Position numbers and translations under genes: made by a program
Notes under the pieces: generated by a model
Told to the model about the DNA's origin: nothing
Databases searched by the model: none
What the model saw: the letters and a program-made list of their open reading frames with translations, nothing else
Shown here: positions 17,511 through 23,046 of the stretch, piece after piece
Numbering within the stretch: the first letter of the stretch is position 1
How the letters are laid out: each line of letters begins with the position of its first letter
DNA from: Xanthomonas euvesicatoria pv. euvesicatoria
GTDB taxonomy: Bacteria > Pseudomonadota > Gammaproteobacteria > Xanthomonadales > Xanthomonadaceae
Assembly (NCBI RefSeq): GCF_020880415.1
Contig: NZ_JAJIUJ010000047.1
Location: forward strand, 1-43,529
DNA: 43,529 nucleotides
Direction: 5' to 3'

Positions 17511-18238
17511 GCGCGTTCGGGTTGGAGGTGGCTGCCGATTCGGTGGCCTCGGCATTGGCCGCGCAAGCAGGCGGTGCAATGCGCGTGGAGCTGTGCGGCG
17601 GGCTGGATGGCGGTGGGCTGACACCATCGTTCGGCACGTTGGCGGTGGTGCGCGAGCGTTTGCGGATTCCGTTGTATGTGCTGATTCGTCCGCGCGTGGG
17701 CGACTTCGTGTTCGACGCTGCAGAAGTCGAGGTGATGCGCCGCGATGTGGAGCAGTGCGTGCGGCTTGGTTGCGATGGCGTGGTCCTTGGCGCGCTGGAC
17801 CGGCATGGGCAGGTCGATCTGGCGACAATGCGCGTGTTGATGCAGGCAGCAGGGTCGTTGGGGGTGACGTTTCATCGTGCGATCGATGTCAGTGCCGATC
17901 CGTCGCGTGTGCTGGAGGATGCGATCGCGCTGGGGTGCGAGCGGGTGCTGACCTCGGGTGCACGTGCGAGTGCGCTGGAGGGAGTCGACACCATTGCCGC
18001 GTTGGTGCGGCAGGCAGCCGGGCGCATCGGCATCATGCCCGGTGCCGGGCTTTCCGAGCACAACATCCGCACCCTGCGGCAGCACACCGGCGCCCACGAA
18101 TTCCATGCGTCGGCGCGTGGCGTGATCGCCGCCCAGGTGCCGTCGCCGCACCCGTATATCCGCGATCTGGGCGGCGACTACCAACGGACCGATACCGCGC
18201 GGGTACAACGGATGGTAGACGCGTTGCAACAGGCGTGA
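17507..18238 (+). CDS. cutC: CutC family protein (copper homeostasis annotation)
   Basis: TIM-barrel protein of 243 residues, cytoplasmic (no signal). The ATG at 17507 overlaps the asparaginase stop (ATGA), so expression is translationally coupled. Recognised from the N-terminal LEVAADSVASALAAQAGGAM-type strand followed by RVELCGGLDGGGLTPS, then IPLYVLIRPRVGDFVF, GVVLGALDRHGQVD, VTFHRAIDVSADP, RVLTSGARASALEG, GIMPGAGLSEHNI and EFHASARG, all CutC barrel strands. CutC was linked to copper tolerance in E. coli, but the biochemical role is unsettled. Coupling to an aminosugar-releasing enzyme raises the possibility of a sugar-related function here, which is inference. Confidence 0.93.
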   Translation: MSAFGLEVAADSVASALAAQAGGAMRVELCGGLDGGGLTPSFGTLAVVRERLRIPLYVLIRPRVGDFVFDAAEVEVMRRDVEQCVRLGCDGVVLGALDRHGQVDLATMRVLMQAAGSLGVTFHRAIDVSADPSRVLEDAIALGCERVLTSGARASALEGVDTIAALVRQAAGRIGIMPGAGLSEHNIRTLRQHTGAHEFHASARGVIAAQVPSPHPYIRDLGGDYQRTDTARVQRMVDALQQA

Positions 18239-18243
18239 AACGC

Positions 18244-18286
18244 GCGCAACGCCCCGTTCGCCAGGGAGGCGCTGCCCGCGTTGCGC
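18244..18286. terminator. Inverted repeat between convergent cutC and xopL
   Basis: GCGCAACG and CGTTGCGC form a perfect 8-bp stem around a 27-nt GC-rich loop in the 101-bp gap between the two stops. No T tract is present in either direction, so a bidirectional terminator is only a suggestion. Confidence 0.3.
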
Positions 18287-18339
18287 AGGCACGCTGAGGG
18301 CGATGCTCGATGGGCTGCTGCGCCTGTCGCGTTGGCTCT

Positions 18340-20322
18340 CTACTGATGGCCTGAAGGTTCCGGGCTTGTCTGCTGTTCGCTATCAGAGTCGTCGCTGACC
18401 TGCTCGGGAATGTGCACAGCGAGCTCGGGAAAGCGCGCGCGGTCTTGCGGGTGTGCGTGGACGATCAGCTCACGGGTCTTCCACATCTGCACTGCCTTGG
18501 CCAATGTCGCTACGTCGAGCGGGCTTCCTTCGTGATAAACGAACTGCCCGAGATGATCGACGATGCCCAGGTGTGCGCTCTTCTGCGCCTTCCAGTTGCT
18601 GACGTTCGTGTAGTGGCGGGCGAGGCCTTCCTCGCTCGGGTCTTCGATTCTGGGGGATGGGCCTGCCATGTCGCTTACCCGTTGCAGGAACTCAAGATCC
18701 CTGCTTTCTGCCAGCATGTCCCGCAATGCCGGAACTTGGCCGAAGGTGGTGACATCGGTAGGGCGTTTTCCTGGGAGATAGGATGGAGCACCTTCCAGAA
18801 AGGGATTTCTTTCTTCATCGATGACCGTGCTCAGCATGGCCTGTGCGGTGTCTTCGATGCGTTCGAGCGCAGCGGTAAGAAGCAGTTCGCTGGCGGTCGC
18901 CGAAGAGGATGGCCCGGCGCGGTCGCCGGCAGCAGAGGGCGAGAGAGCTGGGGTGGTCGGTCCGGTCCGCCCTGGTTCGGCGGGGCGCGCAACTGGACGA
19001 TGCTGGTCGAGCTGCGCTTGGAGATGCGGCGGCACCAGGATGATGCAATTGGCAGGTAATTGGGCGATCAACGAGGGCAGTCTGGAAAGGTTGACGCAAC
19101 CTCGCAGATCGAGTTTTTCCAGCTGCGTCAGGCGGTGAATGTCCAGTGGCAGCGTGAGCAGGTTGCTGCAGTCTTTCAGAATCAGTCGCTTCAGTGGCGC
19201 ACGGCCGCCGAAAATCGGCGGATAGTTGCGCAGCGCGGTACAGCCCCGCAAATCAAGCTCCTCCAACTTTGGCAGGTGATGGATGGCCGGGCCAAGGGCG
19301 GACAGCGGCGAGTTGCGTATCTTCAGGCTTTTCAGATTTTGCAGGTTGGCGATGGACGCCGGAAGCGATCTGATCCCGGTCCATTCCAGCCGTAGGCTCT
19401 GCAGGTTGACCAAGCCCTGGTGCTCGCCGGATGCATCGGTGCTTGCCAGGGGTTCGGGAAGTTCCGTCAATTCCGGGCAGGCGCGGATGGAGAGCTCGCG
19501 TAATCGGTTGAGGCTTGCGATGGATGCCGGTAGCGCGCGAAGCGGATTGCGTGCGAGCGTGAGTGTTTCCAGGCCCGCAAATTGCTGCATGGTGTCCGGG
19601 AGCTCCATCAACCCTGCCGCGTCGATCGTCATGTGCTGCAGATGCGAAAGACGGAATGCCTGGTCGGGAAATTGCGGCAGCGGAACTGAGCGCAGCTCCA
19701 GCGCGACCCGGCCCGGTTGGGTTGCGTCCTCCAGCAGGTCGGCTGTCGCCTTCAGCGCCCGGCCTGTGCGAGTCTCGATCTGCGGGTTGTTGCTGTTGGC
19801 CTGGCGCCATGCGCTGTGCCAGCGATTGCGATCTGCGTTGTAGTGGCGTTGCCATTGCGACAGCACGTCGTGGTACGGGCGCAGCGCTGTGGAGCGCCGT
19901 AAGGGTGAAGCGCCCACGGGCGGTGGCATACGGGGGCGCACCGGCCGCAAGTGTTGCGAGTCGGTGGTGACGGAGTGGAAGCGAGCGCGTTCTATGTCGC
20001 TGAGCTGTGGCAATTGCGGCATCCGCAAAGGATGTCCAGCCGCCTCGTTCATCCGCGCGGCGCTGCCGGATCCGCCGTAGGGAAGCGGGCGGGCGGAGGT
20101 GGTTGGCCGGCGAGAGGTCTCGGCAGCGGCAGGCATTGCTGGCGGTCGCCCGGACCGATCGCCAGGCACATATCTGGTCAGTCCGCCGAGCATGCCGGTA
20201 GGGCGCTCGGGCGCGGGGTGTGCGGGTGGGGCAGTGCGCGCGGGCGCATCCGCATTGGACGTAGTCTGCTCCCGCAGTCCGAAAGGCGTGCCCGGCGGGC
20301 GTGGTTGATCGACGCGTCGCAT
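18340..20322 (-). CDS. xopL: XopL, type III effector with LRR domain and E3 ubiquitin ligase XL-box
   Basis: Effector injected into plant cells by the Hrp type III system; XopL is known to suppress plant immunity and to act as an E3 ubiquitin ligase through a fold unlike RING, HECT or U-box. Product 660 residues, the length of the characterised X. euvesicatoria protein. The N-terminal 140 residues are Pro/Arg/Ser-rich, typical of a secretion region. About residues 180-450 hold leucine-rich repeats (LPDTMQQFAGLETLTLARNP, LPASIASLNRLRELSI and so on). A linker and the C-terminal XL-box follow. His584-Leu585-Gly586, the residues mutated to abolish ligase activity in the literature, are present at exactly those positions. 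ATG at 20322 follows GAGGA. A PIP box lies 71 bp upstream, so HrpX control is expected. Confidence 0.97.
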   Translation of the reverse strand: MRRVDQPRPPGTPFGLREQTTSNADAPARTAPPAHPAPERPTGMLGGLTRYVPGDRSGRPPAMPAAAETSRRPTTSARPLPYGGSGSAARMNEAAGHPLRMPQLPQLSDIERARFHSVTTDSQHLRPVRPRMPPPVGASPLRRSTALRPYHDVLSQWQRHYNADRNRWHSAWRQANSNNPQIETRTGRALKATADLLEDATQPGRVALELRSVPLPQFPDQAFRLSHLQHMTIDAAGLMELPDTMQQFAGLETLTLARNPLRALPASIASLNRLRELSIRACPELTELPEPLASTDASGEHQGLVNLQSLRLEWTGIRSLPASIANLQNLKSLKIRNSPLSALGPAIHHLPKLEELDLRGCTALRNYPPIFGGRAPLKRLILKDCSNLLTLPLDIHRLTQLEKLDLRGCVNLSRLPSLIAQLPANCIILVPPHLQAQLDQHRPVARPAEPGRTGPTTPALSPSAAGDRAGPSSSATASELLLTAALERIEDTAQAMLSTVIDEERNPFLEGAPSYLPGKRPTDVTTFGQVPALRDMLAESRDLEFLQRVSDMAGPSPRIEDPSEEGLARHYTNVSNWKAQKSAHLGIVDHLGQFVYHEGSPLDVATLAKAVQMWKTRELIVHAHPQDRARFPELAVHIPEQVSDDSDSEQQTSPEPSGHQ

Positions 20323-20352
20323 CGCATTCCTCGTCTTGGCTGTCGCTCAACG

Positions 20353-20417
20353 ACGATGATTGGCACGCAACGCGATGGGCGAATCCCGAAGGGCGAAGCC
20401 ATCGTCATCATGACGAA
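20353..20417 (-). promoter_or_regulatory. PIP box and -10-like element of xopL
   Basis: On the minus strand TTCGT-N15-TTCGC spans 20417-20393, a perfect match to the plant-inducible-promoter box (TTCGB-N15-TTCGB) bound by HrpX. A YANNNT-type -10 (CATCGT, 20358-20353) lies 34 nt downstream, slightly beyond the usual 30-32. The box overlaps the last codons of the upstream sialidase-like gene (stop at 20408). Confidence 0.85.
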
Positions 20418-21568
20418 GGATCAGCCGCGTGGCCGCATGCCGTTGTGCAGCGCTCAGACAGCGTTGCGGGGGCGGGCGCCTGGCAGGTGCTGCATGCGCC
20501 GAACCGCGTGGGATCGAGCACCACATGCTTGATCCGTCGCCGCTTCCAGGTGTAGCTGACATGCACCAACCCATCGCGGGTCTGGATCACAGCCGGATAA
20601 GAAAATTCATCATGGGCGCTGTCTTCCAGCGTCAGCACGCGTTGCCAGTGCACGCCATCGTTGGAGACGGCAACGGCCAGCGTACCGCGGCCGTCCCACC
20701 AATCCTTGCCGGCAATGGCGGGGTTGTAGACCAGTAACGCACGGCCGTCGCGCAGCATCACCGCGTCGGTGCCCGAGTTCGGGTTTTCCACGTCCAGCAA
20801 GTGCATGGGCTGCCAATGCAGGCCGCCATCGAGCGAGAACGTGCTGAAAAGCTTGTTTTGCTGGCTGCGGCCCAACGCCTGCAGACGGCCATCCGGATAT
20901 AGCAGCAGGCTGGGCTGGATCGCACCGATCGCCTTCGCATCGTTGAGCGGCATGCCGCGTTGCCAGTGCGCGCCGTCGTCGTCGCTCCATTCCAGGTGGG
21001 CGCGCCAGCCGCGGTCTTCGCTGCTGCTGGGCGCCAGGATGCGGCCGTTCGGCAATTGCACCGGCTTGTTCTTGATCGGCCCGAGAATGCCGTCGGGCAA
21101 CCGCTGCGGTGGCGACCAGTGCGCGCCATCGTCGGTGGAAAGCAGACGCAGCCCCCACCATTGGCGCGGATTGGGTCCGAGCTTGTAGTACAGCTGCACC
21201 GGCCCGGTGGTCGATTGGAATAACACCGGATTCCAGGCCGGCACTGCAACGCCATCGACGCCTGCGTGCGCGCCATCGGCAATGCGGCGTGGTGTCTGCC
21301 ATTGCTGCGGGCCGCGCTGAGCCAGCCAGATGCCGACATCGGCCGCACCTTCGTGCTCGCCGCCGAACCAGGCGGCCAACAGGCGACCATCGCGCGTTTC
21401 CAGCAAGGTGGACGCGTGTGCTTGCGGGGTAGGAGCCCGGTCGGCGATGAACTCGCTGAGCACGATCGGCGAGGGCGGCGACGCAGGCGATTGGGCTTGG
21501 GCAGCAACTACACCCAGGCTTGCAGCAAGGCTCGCAACGAGGCGGCTCAGCAGGCGTGGCGGATGCAT
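20408..21568 (-). CDS. Secreted sialidase-like (BNR repeat) protein
   Basis: Predicted exported beta-propeller glycosidase-like protein of 386 residues. A Sec signal peptide (LLSRLVASLAASLGVVAAQAQ) opens it. Four Asp-boxes (SxDxGxxW) are visible: STDDGAHW, SDDDGAHW, SLDGGLHW and SNDGVHW. This is the pattern of sialidases and related BNR proteins. An early catalytic-type block reads TLLETRDGRLLAAWFGGEHEG. No clear FRIP arginine motif is seen, so true exo-sialidase activity is uncertain; plants have little sialic acid, so another substrate is possible. The C-terminal tail is Cys-rich (ACSTCQ, then RCTTACG). It lies directly upstream of xopL on the same strand, and its last bases form part of the xopL PIP box. 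Confidence 0.8.
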   Translation of the reverse strand: MHPPRLLSRLVASLAASLGVVAAQAQSPASPPSPIVLSEFIADRAPTPQAHASTLLETRDGRLLAAWFGGEHEGAADVGIWLAQRGPQQWQTPRRIADGAHAGVDGVAVPAWNPVLFQSTTGPVQLYYKLGPNPRQWWGLRLLSTDDGAHWSPPQRLPDGILGPIKNKPVQLPNGRILAPSSSEDRGWRAHLEWSDDDGAHWQRGMPLNDAKAIGAIQPSLLLYPDGRLQALGRSQQNKLFSTFSLDGGLHWQPMHLLDVENPNSGTDAVMLRDGRALLVYNPAIAGKDWWDGRGTLAVAVSNDGVHWQRVLTLEDSAHDEFSYPAVIQTRDGLVHVSYTWKRRRIKHVVLDPTRFGACSTCQAPAPATLSERCTTACGHAADPSS

Positions 21569-21961
21569 CGTGGTCCGGTCCTGTGCGAGTTTGAAAGACC
21601 TTTTTATTATCTCTTAAATACCACGTGGTCCGTCCTTCGGGCGGCTTGGTCGAATTGCACTGCCAGACGTACAGCGATGTGGCCGCTCTGCGTCGGCCTC
21701 TACTGGCTGGTGGCGCTTGGCCTGGCTGGACGCGACTATGCGCACGCGCGCACGATCACACTGATGTTGCGACGTGCGCTGAAGCGTGGCGATGCGAGGG
21801 TCGAGTTGCGCGCGGGCCGGCCGCTATCGGGATGGCATCGCGAGCGTGGTGTAGCGGTTTGTCAGCGGGGCGTTGCGGTGACATGACCGCGATGCGTTGT
21901 TAGCGCCGCTGGGCCGGTACAACGCAGACCGCCGTGCATCCATTCACTCAGGAGTGCATTG
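21569..21961. other. 393-bp divergent intergenic region with palindrome ACCACGTGGT
   Basis: Separates the minus-strand sialidase-like gene from plus-strand rebB. An AT-rich patch at about 21598-21620 on the minus strand (TATTTAA, then GATAATAAAAAGG) is a plausible promoter for the sialidase-like gene. A perfect 10-bp palindrome ACCACGTGGT at 21620-21629 abuts it and looks like an operator. The rest shows no convincing gene; rebB has AGGAG 8 nt before its ATG. No PIP box was found here. Confidence 0.5.
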
Positions 21962-22291
21962 ATGGCTTTTCCAACCGCAGTCAATCCGCAGATCACCGAT
22001 GCCGTCACCCAGGCCAACGTCAAGGTCGTTGGCGAAGCGCCAGCGTTTGCGATGGGTTCGATTTACCAAAGCGTGGCCCATTCGGCCGGCATCCTGTTTC
22101 AGAATGCCCTCGCTGCACAACAGCAGCAAACCCCCTTGGCGCAGGCGGCCAACAACCAAGGCGTGATGCAGACCTACGGTGTCGATACCGGCGCTTGCGC
22201 GGCAGATGTCGAGAACGTTGCGCAAGGCGGTGCCGCAGACACTCTGAACAGTCTGCTCACCGTGCTCACCTCGTTCGACACTGCAAAGTAA
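21962..22291 (+). CDS. rebB: RebB family R-body (killing trait) protein
   Basis: Small protein of 109 residues matching the RebB / 'killing trait' family, whose members polymerise into R-bodies, coiled protein ribbons that unroll and can puncture membranes. The typical N-terminal block is plain: MAFPTAVNPQITDAVTQAN, then KVVGEAPAFAMGSIYQSVAHS. A Gln-rich segment and an Ala-rich C terminus follow. ATG at 21962 has AGGAG 8 nt upstream; a TTG three bases earlier is less likely. Reb clusters usually hold several rebB paralogues plus regulators; here only one copy is visible. Reb proteins in Azorhizobium harm host plant cells, so a virulence role is conceivable but unproven. Confidence 0.85.
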   Translation: MAFPTAVNPQITDAVTQANVKVVGEAPAFAMGSIYQSVAHSAGILFQNALAAQQQQTPLAQAANNQGVMQTYGVDTGACAADVENVAQGGAADTLNSLLTVLTSFDTAK

Positions 22292-22296
22292 CCGCC

Positions 22297-22326
22297 CATG
22301 GCGACAGCGTCACGGCTGTCGCCATG
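22297..22326. terminator. Hairpin between convergent rebB and the 66-residue ORF
   Basis: Perfect 11-bp inverted repeat CATGGCGACAG / CTGTCGCCATG with an 8-nt loop, starting 6 bp after the rebB stop and lying before the end of the convergent gene. Strong GC-rich stem; the plus strand continues CTTGCCTGT, without a clear T run. Likely a shared transcription end point. Confidence 0.6.
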
Positions 22327-22348
22327 CTTGCCTGTGCAAATACCTCGC

Positions 22349-22549
22349 TCAGGCCGCGTTCTCGTCGCGCGCTTGCGGCGGCAGCAGCGTTTGCGGCTTC
22401 TTGGCCGATTCGGTCTGGCACAGGAACGTCATCAGGTGTGCGGCTTCGGCACTGCCCATGGGCTTGCTGTGGATCTGCTCGGCGAAGGCGTTCTGGGTGT
22501 GCTCGGCAACGGCGGGAACGGACTCTTGTGCAACGGTGGACGACGACAT
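22349..22549 (-). CDS. 66-residue hypothetical protein convergent with rebB
   Basis: I do not recognise a family. The start is chosen at 22549 because CCAGGAG lies 7-8 nt upstream on the minus strand; the longer frame to 22591 would start ahead of that site. The 66-residue product begins MSSSTVAQESVPAVAEHTQ, is polar, has no signal peptide or membrane segment, and ends in a Pro/Gln/Glu-rich tail (LLPPQARDENAA). The central part (AFAEQIHSKPMG, then EAAHLMTFLCQTE) looks helical. It faces rebB across a hairpin. Its size and place suggest an accessory of the R-body gene, but no sequence evidence shows that. Confidence 0.55.
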   Translation of the reverse strand: MSSSTVAQESVPAVAEHTQNAFAEQIHSKPMGSAEAAHLMTFLCQTESAKKPQTLLPPQARDENAA

Positions 22550-23046
22550 GCAACGCTCCTGGAACCTGCAATCAAGCCGTCTACGTCGCAAGCAAGCGCA
22601 TCCGTAACGGAGTCAGCCGGTGATATTGCCTGGAATCTGTGCCGTCCGATACCTCGACGGTATGCGGGCGGCGCAGCGGCACCGGACGTTCTGATAACGG
22701 CGGCTGCGGCCAGGTCTAAAGCGCCATCGGCAGAAAACTGTTCCGGCGGTTATTTCTGATTGCGCAACCGGGCCGGGGGCGTTGTGCAAGAACGCGGCGG
22801 CTCGACAGCAGCATCCGTGCCCGCGCCTGTGTGGCGCAGTGCCAACTCCGCCAGCCCATCGGTGCGACGTCTTACATCTTGCCCATCCGGCGTGGAGCTA
22901 CCCAATGGCCGGCTTTCTCCGGGATAAATCGCGCCACGCGTGGTTGGGCCGGAGAGTTCGTTTACGGAATCGCGTATTCGTCGCAACAAGACTGGCTGGA
23001 GAGGACAGGCGCACCATCGCCGCTTCGCACCGGTTGGAGTTTGCTC
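22550..23046. other. 497-bp intergenic region holding the xopK promoter
   Basis: Lies between the divergent 66-residue ORF and xopK. The proximal third holds the PIP box and -10 of xopK. The distal part (about 22600-22900) has open frames on both strands but no recognisable protein and no start with a good Shine-Dalgarno; I see no gene in it. Confidence 0.5.
22957..23017 (+). promoter_or_regulatory. Perfect PIP box plus -10 of xopK
   Basis: TTCGT at 22957-22961, 15 nt, then TTCGT at 22977-22981 form an exact PIP box. After exactly 30 nt comes CACCAT (23012-23017), matching the YANNNT -10 rule for HrpX-dependent promoters. The predicted transcription start is about 23024, leaving a leader of about 23 nt that contains TTGGAG before the ATG at 23047. 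Confidence 0.93.

Noticed and set aside
21569..21961. PIP box upstream of rebB or the sialidase-like gene
   Set aside because: Single TTCGG and TCGAA motifs occur, but no pair at the required 15-nt spacing.
22831..23046. N-terminal extension of xopK
   Set aside because: Contains the PIP box and the -10 element, so it cannot be in the mRNA; the ATG at 23047 has its own ribosome site.
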